Part shown: positions 49,439 to 61,007 of the stretch, one piece after another
Position numbering within the stretch: the first letter of the stretch is position 1
Layout of the letters: each line of letters opens with the position of its first letter
Assembly: GCA_007922225.1 (NCBI GenBank)
Contig: ML679966.1
Span: 31,975,896 to 32,039,895, forward strand
Direction of reading: 5' to 3'
Origin: Emydura subglobosa
Taxonomy: Eukaryota; Chordata; Testudines; Chelidae
DNA: 64,000 nt
The notes under the pieces: generated by a model
The model's input: only the letters and a program-made list of their open reading frames with translations
Told to the model about the DNA's origin: nothing
Database searches by the model: none
Position numbers and translations under genes: made by a program

Positions 49439-49912
49439 TGTGATGGGGCTAGGCTTACCAGTCGTACTACATAGTGATTAGATCCCAGGGTGTCTCCCCA
49501 ACCTCTAGCATCCCCTGATGATGATCACTTTGGCACGGTGGAGATTTCTTCTCCAGTAGATAGTAACTCAACCCTCCAACCATGTCAACATTGACGACCA
49601 CCCTTTTGTGGGATAACAGTGTCTAACAAAGTATAGAAGTCCAAAGCCCTGCAAAAGGAATTTCCAGGTCTTCCAAAGGACTCCCACCCTTTATCCCCCT
49701 TATCTCAAAGGGCATGGAGTTATGCCTCCCTTACAGTTGGTTGATAGGGAAGCTCAGGCCCTCCTTCTCTACCAAGCTTTGACCGTGGGCATCTGCAATA
49801 TCAGGCATCCTGGAGTGCTCCAAGGCTATCTCCCTGGGCCATGTCCTATTACTTATTTTTCCAGTCCAGAGCATGGACACAGTCTCTCAAACAAACCAAT
49901 AAAAAATAGAGC
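49439..49912 (+). repeat. Older LTR-like sequence, left part, split by the provirus
   Basis: Starts TGTGATGGGGCTAGG and carries a CCAAT box next to the provirus target site (about 49,897-49,901). The proposed right part is 60,584-61,007, which has a TATAAAG box and an AATAAA signal and ends CCCAACA. Joined, the two would make an LTR of about 900 bp. No target duplication was found for the older element. Confidence 0.4.
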
Positions 49913-49917
49913 AAAGG
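49913..49917. repeat. Provirus target-site duplication, left
   Basis: aaagg directly before the TGTTG start of the left LTR; identical to 60,579-60,583. Confidence 0.8.
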
Positions 49918-50835
49918 TGTTGAACCAGGGATCAATTCATGTGCCCACAGCTGGGCACCCAGTGACTATAACAGTGAAGACCAAAAAGTCAGTATCTTCA
50001 AAGAACTATTGTTTATTGAAAAGCAGGTATCACAGACAAATAGAAAGAACCATATAATGCCTCTCCTTAGTTAGCTTAAATTTCCCAAGCATAAACCCTC
50101 AGTAACTATGCTGGCCCCATGCAGTATCCTGAGGGGTAAGCAAAGAGGGATAGCTACCATTCCTAGGTGAAGACTGTTTTTTCTTCCTTCAGGTTCCCTC
50201 AAGTCCTTGGTCTATTTTCTGAGCCCCTCATAGTGTGGTCTTGTCTACCCTGAGGCTCTATGATCCCTCAAGGCAGGTTCTCTGGTCTTAATCCTTTGCT
50301 GTCCAACAGTATCACCGGCTCTCTTAGATATATGAAATATAGCTAGAAAAGCTAGATACCATGTGATTGTCCCAGTGCTTATATCCTCTTCCCAAAGAAG
50401 TCACAAGTCCCCAAAAATGCAAAATATGCTTTATCAGCGAATTATCTGACACATTCCAATTAATTCAAAATTTGGGAGTGGGCTGCAAGGATTCGCTGAT
50501 ACTCACTTACCATGGACTGCTCCTCTCCAGGCACCTGATGTCACGTTATTCTATAGGGTCAGTTGACCCAGGTCAGTTCGCCCCAGATTTGCCATTACAT
50601 GCCTCCAAATGTACACACCAGGCGAACTGGCCATTGGCTGACCATGACCATTGGTCTTCCACATCAGCATAGCTGCTTATACTGGGTCTGGACAAACATT
50701 TGTGACATATTGATGACAAGTGCAAGTTTGGCCTTTTTCAGTGATTTTCCACAGTCTAGTGCTTTGAGACCCTGCTTCCAGAATCCTCTAGCACTCAGGC
50801 TTACCCAACTTGTCCATTGTGATACCATATAGTGA
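49918..50835 (-). repeat. Provirus 3' LTR, missing its first 18 bp
   Basis: Matches 59,651-60,560 throughout. Minus-strand signals: TATA-type box in GGATATAAGCAC (about 50,378-50,389) and AATAAA near 50,011-50,016. Its plus-strand left end begins TGTTGAACC. Homology stops at 50,835, before the 18 bases that complete the other LTR, and internal sequence without a purine tract follows. Confidence 0.92.
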
Positions 50836-53247
50836 GATATATGTTTTAACCATTTGGGGATGCCATTGATATTGTTTGTATTGGAAATGGATTACATTTC
50901 CACATGTGCACCACATTCCTTGCTCTACAAACCAAGTTTGATTATTTATAGTTACATTGCCTTCCTTTTCCTGGTGCCAACATATATTTTTATTTATTTC
51001 ATATAACCCCACCAGCCTTATTATCATGAACTTGCAATGGAAAAGTTATTTTCTATCCATTTTATATTCCAATTTCCCCTTTCAATCAATGTTCCCCATT
51101 CTCATTGGGCTCCTAATATTCTTTTTCATCCTTCCCCAGGGTTCTACCATATTCCATTTCCTGCTGGCATTATTTCATAGTATCCTGTCTCATTTCCCCA
51201 GGCGCTGGCATATATTACTGGATACACCTTTTGTACATTTCCATTAGCTATTCCTGAGAGGATAAGAGCACATAGGCGTATAATACACTTTGTACTCATA
51301 CCCTCCAGGTGTCATGGAATGTGTTATTAATGTAAGAATAGTACCGCAATACCCAGTTTAATGTACTTGGCCAACTACCCTTGGCACTTTGTTCCATGAT
51401 ATCTCTTCATTATTGTCCCAATATTTTTTGTGCTTCCATACAGACTTTTCCCCAGTATAAACCTGTGCAAATGTTCCTTACTTGGTTAACAATTTGGAAA
51501 ATGGGTTTTCCCAATAAATTGCTCATTTCCATTACTGCATGGTCCAGGCTTTGGTCCATTAATTCCTCTTGGCTTCTGTGTTTGCTGCTTAAGCCAATTG
51601 CTCCAGAGCCTCTCTTACTCTCTCTCTCAAAGTCAAGAGACTCCAAGTGTTTCCCAATCCCAAACCAGTATTAAATGTTTCCTGGGTGGTATCTCTTTTA
51701 ACCATTCCTCCTCTTTTTTAAGTCTCAAGACCAATATGTTTTGTATTCTGCAACCGATTGAGAACAATTTGGATAGTGGCTGTCTATGATCCAGTCTTCA
51801 GGGGATAAAACAAAAGTAATTTTAAATCTGGATCCATCTTGTATATATTTGCGACCATAATCATGATTTGGGATCAGCTATTCCATCCGTCTAGGAACCA
51901 GAGTAGTAATATTTCGATGCTCCTTTGTTTGTTTGGTTACATTTACCCAGATTTGACCCATTCCATCCTCGTTACAAAGCACATGGGTCTTTGTGGGGGC
52001 ACCTATGCCTAGATACCTCCCATCCCTTATATTGGGTCCCATTATGATATCCCTGTACCATAACCCATTTGTTTCCAAGCTCCCACTCAAATTCATATTC
52101 ATTACCATATCCCGGTGAGCAACTTTTTCGTGAACACCATTCATATCCCCAATGACAGATATCAATGTTTTCTGTGATATTATATATTTTTACAAAAACT
52201 CCTGTGGATATACCTGTTACTTCTGTTCCATTTTCAAACCAAGCCCCTTTCCTGGGTACATTCCTGAGGTGCCTCTCTAGGATTATGTTGGTACATTTGG
52301 GGAGGAGCCCATGCAAAATACTTGGCATCAATTTACATTGATCTGCATTGCCACAATGCCAGATCCTATCATATTCTTCCTCACTATCAACATAATTCTC
52401 ATCACCCTCATTGTGTTCAGCTGCTAAAAGTTGTTTGTAGGGCTGTAAAACATTTGGAGACCCTTGCAACTTTTGTGGGGGTAGTGGCATTGTTTTAGTC
52501 TTATAGGGGTCCTTTTCCTTCAAGGTAACTGCTTAAGAGACATCTATTCAAAGGATCAGTGCACCATCAGTTACCATTTGGGATTCCATTTCATTTTTCC
52601 CACTAGAACTTATATTTAAAGGGGTTATCCTTGGAGGACTCTGTTCTTTTTTCCTCCTTCTCACCTTCCCTTATGCTTCGCAATTTTGAATTATTTAAGG
52701 GCTGGCTTATATCACGGACCGTTTAGGCTGGATTTAAGTCCACAGGTCCCACAAATATGATTTGGTGGTACCATTGATAATTTGGACCCGTTCAGTTATG
52801 TCCCAAACTCTACCTCTACTTGCTCAGATCTTTCTAGGCATTTCTATCCCAACCAAATCCCTTCTACACATTGATCTTTTCTTACCATATGGGGTCCCGG
52901 ATCATTCAGTCCAGCCTAAGTTGCCAATACTGCCACTTTCTACATTTCCGCTTACTGGCTTTTAGTACCTTCCCTCCAGGGGTAATGAGGGTACCCGCTT
53001 CCTCTTGCCAAGACCTTAGCCAGCTCCATTCAGTACCTCCTGTATGTGCTGCAACAATGGTCTGTACCCCCAAAAAGGGCTTGTGTTTTACCATAAATTG
53101 AGTAACTTCATGCTCTGGCTTCTCCTCTAGCTGCAAATCTGTGGCAAGAACAGATTTTACAACCAGTGGTCCAATAACCACATAGCAAGTGATCCAGCCA
53201 GCAACAAGAAGAGGCAGTCTCCTCAACATACTTCTTCTGGGATCCAT
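50836..53247 (-). pseudogene. env: env remnant, surface part
   Basis: Envelope glycoprotein remnant in several frames. 52,906-53,247: start MDPRRSMLRR then a hydrophobic stretch (LPLLVAGWITCYVVIGPLVV) that serves as signal or leader anchor. 51,972-52,523: 183 residues with cysteines and N-glycosylation sites (NGT, NIT-like, NGT), typical of a surface subunit. 51,410-51,646 contains ELMDQSLDHAVMEMSNLL, an amphipathic stretch. 50,836-51,027 has NVTINNQTWF and a CTCG pair. I see no furin site, fusion peptide, immunosuppressive-like domain or membrane anchor, so the transmembrane subunit seems absent. An intact env would mediate receptor binding and fusion; this one cannot. Confidence 0.75.
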
Positions 53248-53249
53248 GG

Positions 53250-53815
53250 ATTCATTAACCTATAAAACAAAACAAGACACCAGGCCTCTAATTTGGCCTT
53301 GTAGTTCAGATTGACAATACTTATATTCACATTAACAGGACCGCTTTCCTTATAATTTTGAGGTTGCTGGGCAAATTGCTCTACTCTCCAATCAATGGTG
53401 CACCCATAATAACTTCAGGAGATACACATTAAGTCTAATTGTGACTCAATGAAAAAGTATCTGGGTTGCACACTTATGTCACTATTAACCTATATGTTTT
53501 CTTGTGAGCCTTATTAGAGGATTTCCAGTTCATAATATACTACAGCAAAAGGTCACAAACATACATATATATATATATATATTATGCTCTAGTTTATTAT
53601 ACAGGGTATTGTCTGTAGGTTTCTTGTGTTACAGCTAAAATATAAACTTATAAATGTGTATAAATATATATAGACATATATATCAGAACAAGCAATTAAT
53701 TTTATCAGAAAAGATACACATATATGCAAGTAAACCAATTAATTCTATAAGCTTATAATTCACTTTTTTTCTGAAATCATTTAAGTTGTCAAATTGATAC
53801 TCAGCCTGACTCCTT
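53250..53815 (-). other. Non-coding stretch between pol and env
   Basis: AT-rich, with a short (AT)n run at about 53,565-53,582. No frame is open. The part 53,595-53,755 resembles 14,930-15,090. Confidence 0.6.
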
Positions 53816-53816
53816 T

Positions 53817-54991
53817 TTACCTGTGTTTCCCATGTTCTTGAATACACAGTTTAATGTGGTCAGAATGTTTCCAGACATCCCCTGTTGGAGTAGTCACTAA
53901 GACTGCTACGGCACTGGCTACATACTTGATAGGGTACAGCCCAGTCCATTTTGGTTTCATTTCCCCTCTCATGACAAAACTCTTCAGCATTACCTTGTCC
54001 CCTATTTTCCATTGGGATCCCATCTGTCCTTTTTGTTCCTCTCTCTGTCTTCATTGACTTTCTTCTGTTCAGATTTCCTCCATTGTTTGAATCAAGTTTG
54101 CTATCCAGACTTCCTTTTGCACCCATTCTGGCATCTGTTTGCCTGATGTTAACAAGAATTCCGGGGTTCTCGGGGTCCTGCCCGTCATTAGTGCAAAAGG
54201 TGTGTACTTACTCCCTGCTTCTCTTCGAGCTCTCATGGTCATCAGAACAACAGGTAAAGCTGTTTCCCAATTATAATCTCTTGCCTGAATTTATTTAGTA
54301 AGTGCATCCTTTATTTCTCTGTTTTTCCTTTCCACCTTGTCTGACTTTGTGGGTGATGAGCTATATGCCACTTCTGTTTAATTCCCATCATTTGTAACAA
54401 AGCTTGTACTACTGCTCCAATAAAATGCACTCCCTGATCACCATCTATACACAACGGCATACCCCATCGACTTAGCACCTGTGTCCACAGGGCCTGAGCC
54501 GTGGTCTGAGCTGTGTTGTCAGAGGTAGGAATCACTTCAACCCAACCTAAAAATCATCCATCACCATTAGGCAATACTTTTTTTTTCCTGTAGGAGTTTT
54601 CTTTAGGGGTCCAATGTAATCCATTTGCAGTCATTGCCATGGGCTTGTAGTATCCTGTTGATGTCTCATCATCTTTTCTTTCCTGCTTTTAGGGTTAACC
54701 TGTGCACAAACCAAACATTTTTGACAAAAGTTTTCCATTTGAATTCTCATTCCTGGCCACCACAGTGCTCTCTTATACTTGTTCCAGTGTTCTTTTAGGT
54801 CCAAAATGTCCTTGTTCATGGAAAAATCTTATTATTTCTTCCCTACTTCGTTTTGAGGGTACCCATCTTTCTTGTTGTCCTCGTTTGGCCACTGTTATTT
54901 CTCCCTTCTTTTCTATTTCCCAATCTCCATCCACTCCTATCAGTTTTTGTCCCACCAATTCACAGTCCTGATTTTCATATTGCACAAACAT
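53817..54991 (-). pseudogene. pol: pol: integrase
   Basis: The zinc-binding domain lies at 54,631-54,991: HEQGHFG supplies the two histidines and CQKCLVC the cysteines, with YKRALWWPGMRIQM between them. The catalytic core (54,311-54,535) keeps WGMPLCIDGDQGVHF, which holds the second catalytic aspartate, and a degraded PQSQ region. The C-terminal domain (53,817-54,023) has WKIGDKVMLKS and PKWTGLYPIKYV, a GPY/F-type motif with L for P. Frames change between blocks. An intact integrase would join viral DNA to the host chromosome; the 5-bp target duplication is the trace of that step. Confidence 0.9.
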
Positions 54992-55034
54992 GCTTTGTTC
55001 TATAGGTTGCTCAGACTTTGGTTCCTTCTCTGAG

Positions 55035-56041
55035 TCAGCTTCTGTATTTGTTCAATTTGGATTTCTCCCCCACCTGAGACCGAGTTACCACTTTGACTTC
55101 ACTTTTCTCTAAGGATGGCCTGATAACTGCTACTTGTTTAGCCATTGCATCTGCTTTGTCATTGTAAAATCCTTCCATAGTGGATGCGGTACTGTGTGCT
55201 TTGACATGCTTAATCTCTGTAGAGCACATTCCCTGCCTGATTATGTTAATGATTGTTTTCCATTCTGGCCAAAATGCAATTTCTTTATCCTCTTGTTTTT
55301 CCCATATGGGGGCCCAAATGACTATTCCTTGCACTGTCCAGTGAGAGTCTGAACACAGAACTATATCACAGTCCAATAGGGTAGCTTCCAAAGCTATTTT
55401 CACTGTTACCACTTCACAGCCTTGTGCTGACATACTTTTGCAAGGGATTATTAGTTCCTGTTCTGGAAGCAAGCAAATAGCTGCAGCTGCACAATCAAAG
55501 TTGCCCTTCTTTATGATAACTAGATCCGTCTGCAAACCATATCCACTTGTGACCCAGTACTGCCTGCAATACATCTTCTGCTTCTTGTATTGGTCAATTG
55601 TATTGTTTCTGTACAAGTACTGGGCACTCCATGTTGCTCTCCCTCAAATATTAACATGTAGGGGAGCATTGGTGGATTCTTTACTTTATCTGTTACCACC
55701 CTCTGGTTCTGTAAAACTAAAACCCGTTTGGCCAGTCGATGGTCACTCACTCTGATATCAGATGTTTTCCTTTGAAGGATATGTTTCAATGCGGTATGTG
55801 CTGTAGTCACTATGGCAGGAGCTTGCCCTATCATGTACCCCCATTTCAATAATGCCCAAACAATTGCTAGACATTCCAGTTCACAAGGGGAAAAGGTAGA
55901 TTCATGACTTCCATAGGTGACAGGTCTCCATTTCCTCAGAGTGTCTTGTAGTATCACGGCTCCTATAGCTCCCAAGCTGTGTGACACCATCGAATAAAAA
56001 GGTTTGGTTGGATCTGAATATGCTAACATCAGTGCAGTCAT
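55035..56041 (-). pseudogene. pol: pol: connection and RNase H
   Basis: 55,520-56,041 (173 residues) contains YSMVSHSLGAIGAVILQDTL and FSPCELECLAIVWALLKWGY, the connection subdomain of retroviral pol. 55,035-55,616 (193 residues) is RNase H: an acidic residue in the VKIALEATLLDCD segment, the aspartate in LCSDSHWTVQG, and a final one in YNDKADAMAKQVAV. A frameshift near 55,600 separates the two. In an intact virus this enzyme removes the RNA strand during reverse transcription. Confidence 0.9.
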
Positions 56042-56167
56042 TACTGCCTCTTTTAATTTCTGGAAGGACTCATCATGTTTTGAGCCCCAATCCCATTGTC
56101 ATCCCTTTTTTATAAGTGACCACAGGGGCTTTCAGATTGCTGCAAAATTTGGTATGAAATCCTGAAC

Positions 56168-56869
56168 CTATTCCAGAGTTCCCAAAAGAACTCTTACAGA
56201 ATGCGCATCCACTGGTTTAGGAAGGGTGCTTAAAATTTTCACCCTTTGTTTACTGATAATCCGGTCTTCTTGCCCCCAAGTGATACCTAGATATTCCACC
56301 TCTTGTTTTACCAATTGTGCTTTTTTCCATGACAGCTTAAAGCCTGTCTTTTCTGCAATGCTAATGACCAGTTCTGTCCGGCATCTGCATTCCTCTTCAG
56401 AGGTTCTTGTAACCGAAATATCATCCACATACAATGTAACTCGGGGTTTATCTGGTTCAGGAAGCTGGTCCCACATCTTGGTTATGTGAGCGTGGACTAT
56501 AGTGGGTGAATCATGGAAACCCATAGGCAAACATGTGAAACTTAGTTGCCTGTTCTTAAAGGTAAAAGCAAACCGAGGTTAACTCTCGGGGGTTAAAGGA
56601 ATAGCAAAGAAACATTTAGCAATATCCATGACAGAAAACCATTTAGCTGTAGCCATTACTCTGGCTATTATAGCAGGGAAGTTTGCTACGATTGGGGACA
56701 TAGAAACGGTAGCTTTATTAATTTTCCTGTAATCAATGGTAAGGTGCCGCCTGCTGTCTGGTTTCCGTACTGGCCAGATGGGAGAGTTGTATGGACTTTG
56801 GCACTCTGCCACCACTCCTTGTTCAATTAAATCCTTTAGCAGTTCTTCTATAAGGGGAATAGCGTCCAC
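56168..56869 (-). pseudogene. pol: pol: reverse transcriptase
   Basis: One continuous frame from 56,869 to 56,168 with a single TAA at 56,579-56,581. Motifs in order: LIEQGVVAECQSPYNSPIWP, then VRKPDSRRHLTIDYRKIN, FSVMDIAKCFFAIPL with the first catalytic aspartate, LPMGFHDSPTI (normally PQGF), and the catalytic box YVDDI. KAQLVKQEVEYLGI marks the end of the palm. The frame continues, past further stops, into the connection domain at 56,041. The piece 56,823-57,251 between protease and RT is in another frame. Confidence 0.93.
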
Positions 56870-57190
56870 TGGATAGGAATACTGAGGGGCTGGCTTTACA
56901 AACTTTCCCCACTATATCCACTTCTGCTTCTATTCTTCTACATTCGGATTTCTTTCTAGTCCATACCGAGGGAAATTCCCTTGTCCACTTATTATCTGGC
57001 AACACCACAACAGCCATGGCCTTGCACGACCACTTTCTTAATCCTCCTGAAATAATTTGTTCCCCAACATTTTCTCCTTCTCTTTTCCACAACCATCCTC
57101 CTGCCAAATCAATCACACACCTTTCCTGTTGAACCACATCTGCTCCCAATATAGCTTCCTCAGTCATTTGATCACAAACCACAGTATCAG

Positions 57191-57433
57191 TCAGAAACTC
57201 AGTCTGATCCACAGTAGATGTTCTAATAAGATTCCTCTCACTTTCCTGCAATAGAATCCAAACAAAGGGACAGTTAGTCCCTGCTGTAAATCCGTCTGCA
57301 CCGACTTGATCAAAGCTGCCTCTGTTCCTGTATCAATTAATGCTAGCAACCATTGTATATTCCCTCCTGCTCCCACCTGTCCCGCATTTACATATGGCCT
57401 ACCAGTTACATGGGGCTGTAATTTAGTAACCAA
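57191..57433 (-). pseudogene. Retroviral protease
   Basis: 80 open residues with WLLALIDTGTEAALI, the aspartic protease active-site motif (DTG). It lies between gag and RT as expected, and the frame ends before the flap and the helix motif. A neighbouring frame (56,823-57,251) continues with EEAILGADVVQ, a GAD motif like the GRD/GAD helix of the enzyme, so protease is spread over two frames. Intact protease would cut the viral polyprotein. Confidence 0.85.
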
Positions 57434-57475
57434 TATCCAATCTCGAGGACAGGAGTTGCTAGGGGCAAGACACCC

Positions 57476-59420
57476 TCATTGAGATGTGGAATTGCCTTGA
57501 AGGCTGCTCCCCTCTCTCTGTGCCAACTCCTGTGACAGGATACCATAAGGGCCGAGTGGAATCTGCCCTGTAATCGTTTGCACTGCTTCAATAGCTTCAG
57601 CTCTAGGTTGTGGCATCGGTGGTGATTGTTCCCTCTTGGCCTGTTCTTTTCCCATCAGTTCACTTACAGCAATGACCAGTTCTTCAGTGGGGTGCCCATC
57701 AAACCGTGTCCTGTCCAATCCCCCCTGTTTAGAAGATGAGCTCATACTTGTCCTCTCAATGATCCTCCTGCAGCCACAATTCCTCTTTCTCTGCCTCTAA
57801 ATCCAGAAGCACCTCATCCCCTACCATGTCTGGCACTCAGATTTGTACTTCTAAATGCATTACACCCTGCTTTGTTAGTGTAAGACACTTCACTAACCGC
57901 CTTCCCAGTAGAACTGCTTGCATTACCCAATACCTGCTCTGCTTCCCGCATAGCTCTCAGTAAATTTGTCCCAGTCCTGTTTTCCCATTGCCCCATAAAG
58001 ATTTTAATAGGTGATCTTAATCCATCATACATTAAATCTGTTATATGCTCCTCCCTATCCTCCCAGCCTGCAAGAATACCTGCCAAAGTCAATCTAGTGC
58101 AATAAGCCATAACAGTTTCTCCCTCTTCCTGACACATTAACAACACAGCCTTTCTTAGCTCAGCAGGGGACAAGAAACATCGAGCTATCTTTTTCAAAGC
58201 TTCATCCTTATTTCACTCACCTTCAATTTCTGCCAATACTGATGGTCCCTCCACAGGCCCAGTGCATGTTAGTAGTAAATCCTTCAGGTCTCCCAAATCC
58301 AATTGTCTCCAGATGGTATATCCCAAAAGCCAAGCCACACAGTGTTTCTTTGTTAAAGGCCAATGCCAGCTTTTCAGTTGCAGTCAGAGGACGGGTTATT
58401 TCTTCTACATGCTGAGGGGCTTGGGGTGTCTGTATAACTATCGTTGGTAACTGAATTCCTGGAATATATTCCTCCTCCACCAGCTCATATACTGTTTTCC
58501 AATATCATCCAATATCACAGCATTCTCATCGTCTAGTTTAACATTTTACCATTCCCTTTTAATCACTGGACGATTCGCATCAGGCATGTCAATGTGCTGG
58601 TAAGTGGGTTCACCTTCCCCACTTCCATAAGTTTTCCCAGACTGCAACATCACACACACCTTTCTGCCTTCCTCCTTTTTACTATCACCATTACACGGAG
58701 ACAGAGGTGCACTAGGAATAGCACACTGCAGTGACGTTCCTGTTCCCACATCTCTTGATCTTTCTCTCTCTGCCATTCCTCCAAAGCATTTTCCCAGTCC
58801 TGATCGTCCCAGGGATTATTTCCCAGTGCCACATTACAGACGGTTTTGTGAGCCACTAAAGCTTGTTTCAGTTTACTGATCACACTAGCACATTTCTTCT
58901 GATCCTCTTTGTCAGTCCATCCAGGTTTCTTAACCTGATCAGTTAAAAGTGAAACAGCTTCCCAGTGCTGCAAAGTCTCTTGACTCAGTTGCTTTTCTTC
59001 CTGTTCCTGTACATGAACCTGTTGTTCCAGCTGCTGAGAGGTCTGATTTAATACTGTCATTGACCAGGCACTAGTTAAATTTTGGGTTAAAGCTGTTTGC
59101 AAATCTCGCCTCTTCTTCTCATTCTGTACTTTAACCTTCTTCAGCTCCTCTTCCAAAGTCTCTTGTGTGCCAACCATTTAGTTCTGCCAACAACTTATCT
59201 ACAGTTTGATACATACCCCACATAGCAGCACAAGTCATGTGTTCCTTTTTTGGAGTATAACCCTCTTGATATTTGAACAGCAAATCATTCAAACAACCCT
59301 CCTGGTGTGGCATAGGAACTGCATCAGACAACCATGGATCTGACCCCAAACTTTCATACACTTGTCTCAATAAAGACTTTGCAGCTAGACCTGGAGGTTT
59401 TGGAGTGCACGCGCTTCACT
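57476..59420 (-). pseudogene. gag: gag remnant with a long coiled coil
   Basis: Four open blocks. 59,131-59,370 gives the N-terminal part (a matrix position), the start of which is unclear. 58,650-59,177 (175 residues) is rich in E, K and Q with heptad-like spacing (ETLEEELKKVKVQNEKKRRD and QQLEQQVHVQEQEEKQLSQE), a likely coiled coil. 58,223-58,480 and 57,814-58,197 read like a capsid (KAVLLMCQEEGETVMAYCTR, then LMYDGLRSPIKIFMGQW). 57,476-57,745 follows before protease. No CCHC zinc knuckle is visible. Intact Gag would build the virus core. Confidence 0.82.
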
Positions 59421-59650
59421 TACGCCTATGAAACATCCTTGACTTGAAAACTGCACTAATATTACCTCTCTCTCTTTGTCTGGGATCTCTTGTATCTCAA
59501 TTCAAATACATGCAGTCAATAAATCAATAAACTCAACTCAACTTCAAACAAGAGTCTGATTTTCAAACTTAAACAGAACCCGCTTCTTCTCAATTAAACT
59601 TTATCTCTTATCTGATCTTCACTTGGCACGGTGCTTGCATTTTCCAGCAC
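59421..59650 (-). other. Provirus leader (between 5' LTR and gag)
   Basis: Begins directly after the 5' LTR. The first minus-strand bases read GTGCTGGAAAATGCAAGC, and I could not match them to the primer-binding site of any common tRNA. No splice donor was assigned. Confidence 0.6.
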
Positions 59651-60578
59651 TGTTGAGCCGGGGATCAATTCAGATCAATTCATGTGCCTACAGCTGGGCA
59701 CCCAGTGGCCATACCAGTGAAGACCAAAAAGTCAGTATCTTCAATGCAGAGCTATTGTTTATTGAAAAGCAGATATCACAGACAAATAGAAAGGACTATA
59801 CAATGCCTCTCCTTTGTTAGGCTCAATTTCCCGAGCATAAACCCTCAGTAACTATGCTGGCCCCACGCAGTATCCTGATTGGTAAGCAAAGAGGGATAGC
59901 TACCATTCCTAGGTGAAGACTGTCTTTTCTTCCTTCAGGTTCCCTCAAGTCCTTAGTCTATTTTCTGAGTCCCTAAGAGCAGGATCTAGGTTATCCCGAG
60001 GACCTCTGGTCTTAATCCTTCTTCTGTCCGACAGTATCACTGTTACTCTTAGATATATGAAATATAGCTAGAAAGCTAGATACCATGTGATCATCCCAGT
60101 ACTTATACCCTCTTCCCAAAGAAGTCACACGTCCCCAAAATATGCAAAATATGCTTTATCAGCGAATTATCTGACACATTCCAATTAATTCATAATTTGG
60201 GAGGGGGTTTCAAGGACAGGCTAATATTCACTTACTGTGGGCTACTCCCCTCTAGGCACCTGATGTCACGTCATTCTATAGGTCAGTTAACTGAGGTCAG
60301 CTCGCCCCAGATTCTCCATTATACGCCTTCACATGTACACACCAGGTGAACTGGTCATTGACTGACTGTAACCATTGGTCTTCCACATCAGCATAGCTGC
60401 TTTCACAGGGTCTGTACAAACATTTTGACACATATTGATGCCAAGTGCGAGTTTGGCCTTTTCAGTGATTTTTCCACAGTCTGGTGCTTTGAGGCCCTGC
60501 TTCCAGAATCCTTTAGCACTAAGGCTCACACAACTTGCCCATTGTGATACTATATAGTGATTCAGCACCATCCCAACA
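59651..60578 (-). repeat. Provirus 5' LTR, complete
   Basis: 928 bp; plus-strand ends TGTTGAGCC and CCCAACA, so the LTR is bounded by TGTTG/CAACA inverted repeats as in retroviruses. Minus-strand signals: GGGTATAAGTACTGGG TATA-type box (about 60,098-60,113) and AATAAA at about 59,761-59,766, about 340 bases apart. Confidence 0.93.
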
Positions 60579-60583
60579 AAAGG
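60579..60583. repeat. Provirus target-site duplication, right
   Basis: aaagg directly after the LTR end; identical to 49,913-49,917. Confidence 0.8.
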
Positions 60584-61007
60584 GTTCCATAATCGTTAAG
60601 GACAAGCTTGTCCCTCCAGTAGGGCTTAGCGTAGCTGCTTCTTGCCGAGCCCCTACCCTGTAGCAAGGACTCCACCCTTATTTAGGAGATCTTGGGATAG
60701 GTCCATCATCCTATCCTATCTGCTACCCCCTCCCCCTCCCCTGTTTCTATGCTGCCTGGCTCTCTTTTAACTTGTCCTCCAGCTGGAGCAGGCTCTGCCA
60801 GTGTGGTGGGACGACTTGGAAGTATAAAGAGTTCTGTGGGAGTTATTTCAGCTCAGAGTTAATTACTCAGCCAATTAAAGTTCGTAAAAGCAGCGTTTCT
60901 CACTATACAGCTCTGGTTTTTGTCATCCTCATAGCTTAAGCCAGCATTTCAATAAAACTCTATCGGGCCAAAGAGCCTTGCATTTTGGGAATAGTTAAAT
61001 CCCAACA
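60584..61007 (+). repeat. Older LTR-like sequence, right part
   Basis: Plus-strand TATAAAG (about 60,822-60,828), AATAAA (about 60,951-60,956) and end CCCAACA (61,001-61,007). Proposed continuation of 49,439-49,912 across the provirus. Confidence 0.4.

Larger units (their letters stand above)
49918..60578 (-). mobile_element. Endogenous retrovirus, near full length, defective
   Basis: About 10.7 kb on the minus strand: 5' LTR at right (59,651-60,578), gag, protease, RT, RNase H, integrase, env, 3' LTR at left (49,918-50,835). The 5-bp target duplication aaagg flanks it. By eye the LTRs differ at roughly one position in ten, plus indels, which implies an old insertion. All genes carry stops or frameshifts. 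The RT (YVDDI), the GPY/F-like integrase C-terminus and the coiled-coil gag suggest the gamma/epsilon-related class I group; this placement is an inference from motifs only. Confidence 0.95.
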
